The notes under the pieces: generated by a model
Databases searched by the model: none
What the model saw: the letters and a program-made list of their open reading frames with translations, nothing else
What the model was told of the DNA's origin: nothing
Shown: positions 24,601 through 37,300 of the stretch, piece by piece
Numbering within the stretch: the first letter of the stretch is position 1
How the letters are laid out: every line of letters starts with the position of its first letter
Position numbers and translations under genes: made by a program
Source: Setaria digitata
Lineage: Eukaryota > Nematoda > Chromadorea > Rhabditida > Setariidae
Direction of reading: 5' to 3'
Assembly: GCA_003640385.1 (NCBI GenBank)
Contig: RCAB01000073.1
Location: forward strand, 1-64,000
Length of the DNA stretch: 64,000 nucleotides

Positions 24601-24860
24601 GTATTAGCAATATAAAAGTCGAAAAGTGCTCACTTTTCGTTCGGCTGTGTTGCCATCATCATCTTCCTTTTCATTTCATTGTTTTTCCATCTCTCCTGCA
24701 CTCCGTTTTCTCAATTTTTCAGGATCCTTTACGAAATCCATCAGAATTGGTACCAATCGATGAGATGACCAAAATTCCTTTTGTTGGCAATTTGGAGTTC
24801 GATTCAATGTCAAGTGATATGATTAGCATCCAAACTGATCGGATTATTAGAGCGTATTAA
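21625..24860 (+). CDS. Probable small gene with hydrophobic N-terminus (about 88 aa), unknown function
   Basis: Two exons have good signals. Exon 22450-22533 lies after TTTTCGTTTACAG and before GTGAGA and encodes a hydrophilic SSEILAEFHPDD... segment with one Cys. Terminal exon 24723-24860 follows TCAATTTTTCAG and reads DPLRNPSELVPIDEM... to ...DRIIRAY and a stop. Both are phase 0. A first exon in the right phase fits at 21625-21669: ATG then MLFVVVELVLSVLFR, ending at a GTAAGC donor, giving a signal-anchor-like N-terminus on a short hydrophilic protein. The first exon is the weakest part because no strong acceptor precedes it, and other exons could be missing from the 2.2-kb second intron. 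I do not recognise the protein. If real, it would be a small secreted or single-pass membrane protein. It ends about 470 bases before the convergent - strand phosphatase gene. Confidence 0.45.
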
Positions 24861-25082
24861 ATTACGAAATGAATTATTCTGCGATATTAGCTCCCGCGAT
24901 TCTTCCTTTTGATCAAAAATACGGTAATCCGGATTGGTCATGTACCAGTGTAGCATCAAATCATACAAGTATTTATATTCGTCCTAAATTAAATCTTAAA
25001 AATTACATCAATGACATTTCAAGAATGTTTCTCAAAGATAAATTTTCCTTATTCTCATGTAGCTCTAGTGGATTGAAAAACA

Positions 25083-25106
25083 ACGTCCGAATATATATAT
25101 ATATAT
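25083..25106. repeat. TA dinucleotide microsatellite
   Basis: Short (TA)n run just after the small + strand gene. Confidence 0.8.
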
Positions 25107-25329
25107 GCTTAAAATCTAGGAACTAATCCACAAGCTGTTTTCCGTTATTGACTTCCGTTAGAAAATTGTGCAATCACACCTAATTCACAGAAACTAAAAA
25201 GTTCAACCAAAATTGATCCATTCCTGTCACACTGAAGAAAAATTTCTTTGCCTAAATTATATCTAATAGAATGTTGAGCAGATATATCGAGTATCAACCA
25301 AGATTGACAATACTTCACAACATTTTCCT

Positions 25330-28300
25330 TCAGCTTGGAAATGTAATTAAGAAATTATAATTTGCTAAAATGAAAAATTGGCTCACTAAGAGACCAACCC
25401 TGTCAACAAGTTGTGGCCTATTCATTCGAATTAATTTAACGGCATGAAAGACATCAACTTCATGATCCATATCCATCTGATCGATACAAACGTTTGCAGC
25501 TATATAAATGCCACAGCGATTTACACCATTGCTGGAAATATGATTTTCGAAACTGCTGAAAAGACAGTTTCTTTGCTGATAAGGCTCTGCGGCACCTCCA
25601 AAGTCTCATCATTTCGAAAGGCAATTTATGATGCGCAATCCTACAAATCTGATCCACATTCAATAATTCAAATTTCAACAGAATTTGTGAAATTTAGCTC
25701 TAATCGCTAAACATATCAGAAACTAAGTTATGCCAGAAATTCCAGGGAACGAAAAGAGTTTTCCAGAAGAGGAAAGTAAATTCTGATCTAAGTCACAATT
25801 TTTAAATTCAGTGAAATGACTTTTAAACAAAAGTTTGATTTTGTTTCATTGCTGAGGTGAGTTTGAAGCTCTTAGTCTTAGTCTGTATAAGAGAGCATCT
25901 TTTCTTTCTTGTCTATTCCTGGATTATCACATAGCCTATCAGCAGTAAAAAAAAAAAAAAAAAAAAGATCTAGGTACTCACTGCGACATAACAATGGTCG
26001 GTTTCGTTTCAGGCCGTTCCGGAGCACGTTTCCTCCAGCTCCGTGCCATTTTTATTATATCAATAAGGCCAGATGTTGACAGTGGTACTTTGTTTTCAAT
26101 CGGCCACATCCTGATCTAAGATTAGAGCAGAAAATTGAGAAAGATCTGTTAGAACTCTTCAAACTTGAGGAAAATCAAGAACTAGCAGTGATTTTAAGTT
26201 GCTATTTTCGCTTTTCGACCCCATTTCCTTCCTGATGAATCAAAAATTTGTTTTTTTTTCTTTTTTTTAGAAAAAAAAACTGAAGTAACAGTTCTGTGGA
26301 TAAATTAAAGATAAGAAGCCAATCAACTTCTGAACACTGGTTCTACTGAAGCGTTATTACCTGTATAACACAACATATCCTAACTTCGGCTTCTAATTGC
26401 TGCTGATTAGAACCGTTTGCCATTATTTCTGAGATCATAAATAACTGAAAAATTGAAAATGAAGAACTTCTTTTTTTTTTTTTACTGAGTGATAAATTGA
26501 TGGAGTTAATCAAATTCATTTGCAACAGATAAACTTTCTCTGAATTCAGAGAAAGCTCGTCCATTCGATCTTATCTATTGATTTTATCCTAAATTAACAT
26601 TATTTTACATTATTTTATTTTTGTTTTATTATTTTTCATCATTTTATTATTTTATTTTATTTTATTTTTATATTTGTCTTATTATTTTACACATGAGTTT
26701 AATGAAAAAAATAATTTTAGTCTCATTTTAAATGATTGAAATTATTCTAGAATAAGCTGCTCGCTTTTATTTTAAGCAATATTTTAAATAAGGAACGAAT
26801 TTCAAGCAATAAAACGTACAACAATTCATCTAATGTTTAAAATTATTAAATAATTATTCAATGGCATAAAGTGTAAGGAATTAGTTTCTAGACTCAGTTT
26901 TAATTCAAATTACCTTAAAAAGAACCAGAATTTCAGACAAAGATAGCTATAATAGTACTGAAGGATAAAGTTAAGCCTGTTCATTAACGAGCATAATAAA
27001 ACGAGCTAGAATTAAAAGATGGAAAAAGTTCACGTACTAATGAAAATAATTTGAGCAGCTGCTTTTTATTAATTAAATTTTTTCCACTTATAGTCACACT
27101 CTTTCAAGAAAGGCACTTATGCACTCTGACTAAAAAAAAGGAGGAAGAAAGTTACTCAAGTTATATATTTATGTGACAATTCAGGCAAAGATGAATGTAG
27201 TAGTAAATTATGCAATTGTAAGATAGATAAAGGATGAAATCTACATTTCAAAAATAAACAAAGAGAATTAATAAACAAAAAAAAAGATTTATGAAAGAAA
27301 AAAGACGAAATTAAAGCAGAATGAAAATGAAAATAATTTTAATAAAATTAAGCAGAGCAATGTATGTGCCATTCAACAATACTTTTGTCAAATATCCAAA
27401 CAATACTGCAACTAATTAAGGTGAAATGGTTTTTACTCATGAAATATCATTCCTCATTTTCCACTTATTAAGCACAGTTCATTTTTCAGTAGCAACTTGT
27501 TCGCTTGTCGGAATTTTTCCTCTTATTAATTTTTTTTCCTCAACTCCTCATATTAATTCAAATGTTTTCAAGTACCCGAGTTCTTGATGCACTGCATATC
27601 TCATTGCAAAGCACAGAACTGCCATTATTCAAAAAAAGAAAAAAAGATTATGCGAAACGAAAATCGACTTTAAATTTAATTTGCATTTCATTTAAGTTAT
27701 GAAAGTCAGTTTATTTTCAGACTGCGAAACTACAGTATCATTAGAATGTTATATTTAAATTCTCGATCAGAGAGTCAAACGAATATAAGTAGATATTTTT
27801 GTTAAATACATTTTAATACGCACAGTTAGCAGTAGTGATATTAATTGAAATTCTGATTTAATAAGAGGATTATGAGAACTGCTCTATTTTTATGCTTAGA
27901 GTTAAAATTTGGTTGTAAATCTGTTGAAATTTAATTTTCACTTCGAGATTTCCAAGGTCAACTAACATTTTTGCATACTCGCGCTGGTGTTGACAGCATT
28001 CAAAAAGGCTCTTTAAATTTTTAGTGCATCTTTTTGTCTCAACAGTTAAAAAGAGATATTTCTCATGTGCTCTGACTAACTGAAAGAAAAATTAACTTAA
28101 GAACGAAAAGCACTTTGAATCACCATAAATGATTTAGGAATTAGGAAAGAGACAGAGTGCCAACTGTAATTTTCTCAACTGAAGACTTTAAATGGAATAA
28201 TTGCGGCTGTCACGATGCATTCGGCAAGTTGCAAAAGGAAATTCTAAAATTAAAATCTATAAGAACTGCATGTTATTTAGATAAGGCTAAAATAGGAAGG

Positions 28301-31300
28301 ATGTAGTGATCTGGGGATAATGGACTTTTCGGCTGATGTTCGAATGGTCTGATGGTACGACTTTCTCAATCGGCTATTCAGTCTTGTGCTCATTTCAGAA
28401 CTGTGACTTAAACACAACAAGTGGGTAGTGGTGAGAGAATAAGAACTTTCAAAAGAAAGAAGATTGTTACGAGAAATAAAACTTTCTGGAAACGATTTTT
28501 ACTAACTGAGATTTAACAGAGTTACAATAATAAAGGATATGAATCTTGAGAAACCTGTAAGAATAAATTTTATGATTAGTGGAATTAGAATCAGTTATCA
28601 ATTATCACCGCTAACTTGAGTAATTAGCAATGTTTACATTTATCCACATAATACTCTTTTTTCCAATTTAGTTCTCAATCTATAGTTTTGGAAAAAAAAA
28701 TCAAAATTAAATTCTGCCTGTTCCGTCGCTTTTTATTTTTGAAGCGGAATGGATGAGATGAAGCAACTGATAATAACATTCCTTATCAAAATCGTTGAGA
28801 ATAAAGGAATTTGATTCATTTTGAGTCTCGCCCGACACCTTCACAAATGTGCCAGTAAGCAAGATAGTGAAAAAAGATATTTGCAAAGGAAAAGTTGTGC
28901 AAGTAGCCAAGAATCACTATAACACTATTATTTCTCAATTACAATGTATCCTCTCAGGAGTACTGCTCAGAATGTTACAAACTTCTCTATTTATTTTGCG
29001 CAGAAAAAAAAAAAAAAAAAAAAAGGAACAATTGAAATTCATATAAGAAATTTTCGATCCAAACAAATTATAGTCTTTTGGGATTTCCTAAAAACTACAG
29101 TATTCTTCAGTTGCGGTATCAACCGTACCGTATGATAGTATTGCTGGAAAGTAAAATAAAATAGGAGTAAAATAAATGGTCCACTGAAGATAAAGTTTGA
29201 AAAGTATAGACTGTGACATCCTAAAACTAGTGTAAAAAAAAAAAAAAAAAGAATAGCTAGAAAATCCGAGTTACTTCTTGTAAAAAAAAATATGATATTG
29301 AAAAAAGAATGGTAGAAAGAAAAAAGTATGAAAGAAATGAATTTTACTTCCTTTAGAATGTGAAGATAGTTGCATACAAAGATTTTTAATACACTGATTC
29401 TGCTACATAGCAAGATATTACCTCCATTCTTCGAAGATTTACCTTTTTCATAACTTTAACCATGTGTGAAGTCATCGACGGATACTGATGATGATTCAAA
29501 ATTTCAACAACAAAAGGCCCGTATGTATGTCTTCCTCTGTTGTGTAGGAATGTTGGATAAGCCTATAACCAAAATTTTACGAAATTGGAGTTCTTTTCGG
29601 AAATAAGTGAATAATCTGCAAAGCTTCATATCAAATAAATAAGTAAACTTGACAGAAAATAGTAATGCTAGTTGATTCGACTGTTTTTTAAAAGTATTTA
29701 CGAACTAAAACTAACTCGAGAACGTCCCTGATTACTCAAATTAATGATTGTATGGCAACTATGATCGAATACCAATGTCCAGAAACTATCCAGCGTTGAG
29801 TTTTTCGGCCATTCCGTTACAATAAATTCATTTTTCCGTTTGAAACCATCCACCTCAACAGCATTGATATAAGTGTAGTCCTTGCTTTCACCGTGTAGCG
29901 TTTGCAAGTACGGCCTCGCATGATCTGCTGAAATGAGTTCACGTAAGGTAAAGCATATTTGCATTCCTTTTACTTATGTCAAAAAAGAGATTTAGTATGA
30001 AGTGAAATTGTATGCCTTGATGAATGTTCGAGGATATTTAGGAATGCTTATTAAGGACTTTAAAAAACAGGAAACGTGTTAGTCGACGGAAAGACTTACG
30101 TGGCACCACCATGACGTCTCTGTTCTTACCGCGGTTTTCTAACCGATGACCGCCAGCACAATCACCTATCCTCAAGGTAGGGGTCAACATCACCAGTAGC
30201 TGTAAAAATTTGGAATATTAAACGGAACTGATGTTCCAAGAGAAATTTTGAAAATTCCTCTTTCAATCCCATATTTTTTTAAAGCTGTTTCAACAAATCT
30301 TATACTATAAAAAAAGGTGAGGGGAAAGTAAGGAAATCCCATTTACCTTAGCTTCATCAGCAACCTGTGCTTCCATTACTTGACGATTTCTTTTCGCTTT
30401 GTACATGCTACTTCTCTTTTTCAATTTCCACATTTCGATGGGTTCAATATTGCATAACACTGCCTAAATTATTTTGCAATATTACACAGTGCAGGTGGAA
30501 ACAATAGTTAGGATTGCCAGAAGTTGAAGTTTTGAAGCCACCAGGTAAGCTGAAGTGCAATCGAACTTACATTTGTCCAAGAACAACTCCATGACTTTAT
30601 TCTGATCACAGTTCATTGAAAACTCTTTTTTTTTTTGAGTTAAATCAGTGAATCGTGACATAAACTTAGAATGTAAGCTCAAAATTCATTTTGGCAGGAT
30701 CAACCTCGGCCAGAGCATCATAGATGAACTGATATTGATCCACAGAATCAATCAGATGAGGTCGAGCGTTGATCAATATTTTACCATATTCATATACATC
30801 AATCTGTCCAGTCTTCTTCAGAAGCTCCAAATTAGCATCCAATGCTAAAAATGCACCACTCCGACCGCCACCGTTACTGCAAAATGAATCACTTTTAGGA
30901 GAATGATTGTTTGATCGATTTCCGTTTATATTTTTTTCCTACCGTTTCATCTAACTTTTATGCATGAAAATTTCTTTTAGTTCTAAACCACTGAATGCCA
31001 ACATAAAAGCTATAAAATTCTAACGAGCATTTACTGTGAAGTGCAGTAATGAGCAAGGGAAATTTCGAAACTTGATCAGAGAGGAAAAACAAGAGAAGTG
31101 AAAGACTGGTTGGCGAGACTGAGACTCTTCAAACTGGTATTTGATAGACAAGGAAAGAGGAATGCCAGGAATCAGTTGCTGGAGAGGGTAAATACTGTTG
31201 TCTTCCGTCTAATTTGAAACCAAGAAGGAGAGTTTTTTCATATCCGATGAAATGAAGTTGGACTAGATCTGAATTAGCTCTGCAACTTAGTGAATCGATC

Positions 31301-34300
31301 ATTTCAAGGTAATGTCAAAATTGTATCGTAAAATTCAATTTGCTACTTTTTCCTATTGTTAATATCTTGTATCTTGTCACGATACGCATGATTTTATTTC
31401 GATTTTTCCACAAATGAAAAAATTTCTCTGGCATGCTTGTTGAAATTCTAGACTGCTGTGATTTGCTTTCGATTATCCTGAATCAACGATTCTTTATTTA
31501 AGTGATTAAATATTCCACACAAATTTCTATAAAAATTTTTCACAAAACTGTTCTTAGAAAGCTATATTGATATCCAAGTCCGTGATTTTCGTCTGCTTAA
31601 CAATCAGAAGTTGAAGTTCCAATTTACTCCAACTTTTTCTTTTTTTTTACATAAATTAACCAATATTTTGAATACCATCTAAATTATAATTAACTTGTTT
31701 TCCATAAAAGCTATCGAAGGTTATTCTTTTTTAAAGATATTATTCTTCATAATACTTTTGAAGTTTGAAGTTTTTTAAGGGCTACGACTATGATCTTAAA
31801 GTTATTGTAATGCTAGAGTTGCAACTGAAGTTAGGGAGTAACAAAAATTAGCATGAGGTATATGAGGTATATATTGTTAAGTTCAAAAAGATAGAAGAAT
31901 TTTCGAATGAAAAGAATCAAGCGCTTCACATTTCAGAAGCACTGTGACGATAATATCACTGAAAAGATGAAAAAAAAATATATATATTTTAAATATCGGT
32001 CTGTGTATATAGATACTTACGCAAAGCATGAAACGGAAACGGATGAGCAATTCCGGCATGGCAAACTAGGCAATTCGGTTCATTACTTTTTTTGCATCTT
32101 TATTTTTGCTCCACTTCATATTTAGTGATTAAAAAGAGCAACAAAATTTTCACACACTTTATTGCCTGCTACAACTAAGCTTAATTACTTCTATGACCCT
32201 ATAAACAATATCAATCAATCAAAATGTAATTTAATATTTTAGTACTTTATTTAGCATTTCAACAACGCAATTTCTGCAATGACGCACTCCTGGGATTTTA
32301 GTTCCACTTAGTTAGTACGAAAAATTTTAATTTAAAAAAATCCAATTCCATTAGATTTCGAATAAATATAATGCATAAGTTAAAACATTACAGATTTTAA
32401 TTAAACAGTAATACATTTTTGTTGGAAATCGTGCGAAAAAGAACAGTTTCCATTTTGAGATTTCACACTTTTCAGACAACAACAATTTTTAAGCATAGCT
32501 CTAAAAATGAATACATTTAGAGTACTTTTGTAAATAGAAAAAAATAACTTACTATTTAACATTGTATTAAGTAAATAAATAACAAAACATCTTAGAGTGT
32601 AGAATAAAAATGTAGATCTAATGATTCTTTTTTTTAGATTTTTAGGAAATTTTTTTGAAAATTCATATAATTTCTTCATCTCCCTTCGAATTATTCGAAT
32701 TTTAAAGGAGTTTTTTTTTGTCTTATCATAAGTTTTTTTTATGAATTTTGAGGGAAATGATTAAAGTTTTAGTCTTCCTAGAATAGAACTATTCGAACAA
32801 TTGTTTTGAATGAGTATCCTTATTTACTAATTATTTAATTGAAAATAAACAGAATTGTCCTTCTCCTTTCCGTCGAATTTTTTCCCTTCTTATTCCTTAC
32901 CATTTGTAAGATGAGATTTTGCACAATTCCATTCATTTGCTATCACATGCTTATTAATTCTTAGTTATTATTGGTAAGGGGCTTAGTTGAGTCTTTTTTT
33001 TTCTTCATATTTCACTTTTTAACTTTTACTTTTTTTTTTTTGTTCCATGTTTCTTTTTACTCCTTGTTTGTTCATAAGGCTATTTTCGATTTCGATTTCA
33101 TTCATGATTTAGCCAAAACCAGTTAATTTTGAAACAAAAATTATTTATTTTTTTCAATTTTCATTTTCGTCTTATTCTTCCTCAATTTTCACTTACCAAT
33201 TTGTTACAAACAATATTTTGTTCCATGTTAAACAGAAATTATGCGACAAAAGCAATGGACGAGGGTGGAAGAAGAAAGCTGGTTACGGCAAAGAAAAGAA
33301 ATTATTTTTCTGCCATTTATAGCGACAACTAAATTTTCTGTTTTTAATTTCTCTTCATATTGCTTCCCTAATACTTCCTTTTTATACTGTTACTTGCGGA
33401 AGATAATAAGTAATGAAAAGCTATGCTAATCCTAATTGTCTTAACCTATGTCACCTCTAGTCTTACATCGGTAGAAAATTACGTACTGTATTTCATCATT
33501 TCTAAAAATTAGAGCTTTTAACAACAGGATCACAGATGTAAGACTAGAGATAATATAATATCCAATACCATATGCAGGCAATTAGCCGAAAGTTAGAAAA
33601 AAAAGAAAAAAACTGTAGTAAACTTGAATCTTTTTTTTTTTTTGAGACATCTGGAGAAGAAAGTTTACACTCTTTGTAAATTATTAGCTTTGAAAGAAAA
33701 TTTCATGCTCCCAGTTCCGCTTTTTCTTTCTAATTTTAATTAATTACTAACTGCACCATCAATTTCCTTATTTAGGTAGAAAAACCATAGGCAGCAAGTT
33801 TTATTTGCAATGAAATAATGAAATGACTGATTGAATTCTACATAAATGACTTCTTACAATTTTAGATTATAAAAAAAGTATTTCTAGATATATTTTATTC
33901 AGAATGAAACTATTATGCTAATTTGAAATCTACTGATTTTTAATAAAAAATCAAGTGGTTCTGGTCAGACTGCTTTGAACAAATTATATATATATATATA
34001 TAAACATGGAATTAAATTATTTACATGCAGCATCATAATTCAATATTTTCTAATCAGTATGAATTAATTGGAAGTTTTCATTTTATAATTCAAGTTGCTT
34101 ATTACAAACTAAATTCTTAACTAAGTGAAGCAGCAAAAGTACACAAGACACAAAAACTGCACAAAGATACTGCAAGGCGCAACTAGACTGATAAAGTCAC
34201 AGAATTCAAAACAGCCTGATAGCGCCGTAAATGTCAGATATAAATTTTTTGCCAATTCCAATTTCTAAGATAGACATCATAGGATCTGTGTTCCAAGTAG

Positions 34301-37300
34301 AGATAATTCTGCTGAACTGTGAACAAGTTTGCTGATAAGCTTACCTCAGACTGTGTCATCATTTTCTTTGTTCTTTACATACATTGTAAAAATTAATTTA
34401 TGTATCTGTGGAAAAAAAAAAAAAACTCTGACAAGAACGATTGCAATCAATCTAATCTAATTGATGTTAAGAAAGGGAAACGAAAATGGTACAGCTGCAA
34501 ACCTTCGTCGAACAATATTGAGACAGCAATTAAATTAAAATTATTTGCTGCAATGAATTGTCGACGATCTGATGTGAAATTTGCTTATATACTACTCTTT
34601 CATTCAATCACTATCGAAATCTATGCAACAGGCAGGAATTCTGTATTCTCTCAAATGAAATAATTCATGCTTAGCTAATTACAATAGTCCAATGCATGAA
34701 TCCAATTAAATTAGCTCTAATTTTTAATAATTAATTTTGGTGAGAAGAAGAAGTTAGTGTTCTTATCCAATAAATAAACTAGATTATTATTAGAATCCAG
34801 AAATGTTCATCTCGATTTCATCTGATTATAATTCTCAGCAATCTAGAAAATATTAGAACCAATACTGAATGTGTGATTATTTTTCTGCAATATTTCAAAG
34901 CGATGAAGTAGTTCACTATGAGCAACAAAAAAACAAAAAAAAAAAAAAAAAAATGTGAAAGTTAAGACGAAAATCAATAGAATGTTTAATTCATTTTCCA
35001 TTTCATTAATTAATTAATTGCATGGAGGAAGTAAAAGAGTAATGCAGTAGATGCAATCATTTACACTTAGAATAATTTCAAAATATCAATATTAAATAGC
35101 TAAACTTCAAATTTTTCCAAATAATTCCTAGAGAAAGCTTAAAAATAATATATAATTAGATATTCTGTTACTTTATAAAAGCTTTCCATTGAAAACCTTA
35201 CAGCACAATATGTCTTATGCTTTTATTTTTCTTCACCACTGGATTCAAAAAATTTAGGCATTTAAATTAAAAAATTTAACAGTGAATAATTTGCAGAGTA
35301 TATTATTTTATAGGCCATATTGCTTAGCTTCAAGTTCTTATAGTGAAGTAAATTTTGGGTATTCGCCCAATATTCATGATCATCTTTAAATAATAAACTT
35401 ATTTTACACAAAATTCAATATCTGAAAGTTATATAAGAATAAGTTCAACATACTATTTGTAAAAATTGGCTAATTAATATTTTTAATCAAATTAGGCAGT
35501 TTCTAGAGTTGGCTCTACAGAACAATGTTAGACGTGAGCGAGCATTTGATCTAGCACAAATTGAATCTAATCTAGAAAAGGAAGAAGAACGATTGCGACT
35601 TCGATGGGGACGATGGAAGTTGACAGACTTGGAACAGCTGAGGGAAAAAATGTGCCAGAATAAATGTAATAAAAATTTGCGCCTCGGACTTGATATGGTC
35701 AAGGTATTTCAGTGACTTTATGTATAGGGAGAGCATTATCTATGAATAATTTAAAATGTAAAATTTTTGCCACTTAAAAATTAGTCTATGAGGAAATTGA
35801 GGGGTGGGCGATGAACAGAGCATTATTCCTTAAGAAAAATGGAAGAATTTCCGGTAACAAAAAGCTGAGAAATCTTTGCAATTCTATCCAGCTTATCTAA
35901 CTTTGCCTGCTTTCAATCTACCTAGAACGAAAACAAGATCATTGCAGCTACTGCTAGAAAAGAATAAAAACTGACTTGAATTGCCACTTGTTTCGTGCTA
36001 CTGTTTCAGCTGCACACTGCCTTTGGCAGTATCGGTGTACCACCACTAGTAGATGAAAATGATCTTAAATTATTCTGTCGTCTAGACGATGAGCATAATT
36101 GGTGCTTGCGTAGTTGTGGTTTCACGGTGCAATTCAATATACATGATTTCATTTGCAAACATCACTACGAAGAGGTCAGGTCACTGCTCATGTTTTGAAA
36201 AAATATGAATAGCAGTTGAGAGACAAGCATGGAACAGGTGTCACTAGAGAGACTAAACTGAAAATCTTCAACACTCGAGATCTTCAAAAGATCTGCGCAG
36301 GAAATTCCATACCACTTTTTCATACAGCATAGAATGACGATGTCACGCTGCTTATTTCAATTGTTCAACGGCTTAACTAATTTAATTGAAAACTATCATT
36401 CTACAATTAAGAAAGAATCCTTTCAATATGTTTGTCTACTTGCGATACATTAAAACAGTAATTTTCAAACAATGATGTAACTTTTTTTTTCCAGATGGCT
36501 TATTTATTGCCTTGCTATAGGCATGCAGTTCCAACTTTGAGACGAGAATGTGGGGCAAAAAAATGTGGTCCCTACATACCTTTTGATAATACGATTATTG
36601 GTCAGTGTAGTAATAATGTAATGTTTTTAGTGCAATTAGTTTTTTTTTTTTCATTATTTTTCTGGCTACCTGAGACTAATATAGAAGCTATTCAACAGTC
36701 CCAATCAACTTCTGGGTGCAAAAAACTATGCTTGATTTTTTAAGGGTTTGCACATCGATGTCGTTTGCTGATATGTGATATCAGATGTACGACTGATGTG
36801 CTCATTCGACGATGTGCTGTCGGGTACGGTCAACAAGCCGTTCATTTTATTGCGAATTACACAAGCCAACAGGTGATTTCAAATTTTTTTAACACTTCAC
36901 TATTTCAAGTTTTGTTGATTTAAAAATAATATTAGTTATTTGTAAGAAGGAAAACTTGCTGACAGCCGATCTTGAAAAAACTAAAAACTTTCTCTTCTTT
37001 CTCCTTCTCCGTTCACTAGATTTCTCGTTTCTGACTCCATTTAAAATGCATTTTATTTTAGTATAAAATAGAGGCATATTACCAGTCATGTAATGGTATT
37101 GCATTTTTGTTCTCTGATTCATCAGCAAGACGAACCTATTTATGACACTTATTTTAATTTTAGGTATCGTTTTGGATGCAAAATTTGACAAAAGAACTCA
37201 ATCTTGCCATTCAGAATCCGATAACGATACCTGCCTCATGTTCTAGACTTTTTTGCAGTAAACTTAATCCCTGCTGATGCTTTTCTTCAAAGGAATTAAA

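Noticed and set aside
29039..29413. 124-codon - strand frame
   Set aside because: Poly-Phe and hydrophobic low complexity from A/T runs, within a phosphatase intron.
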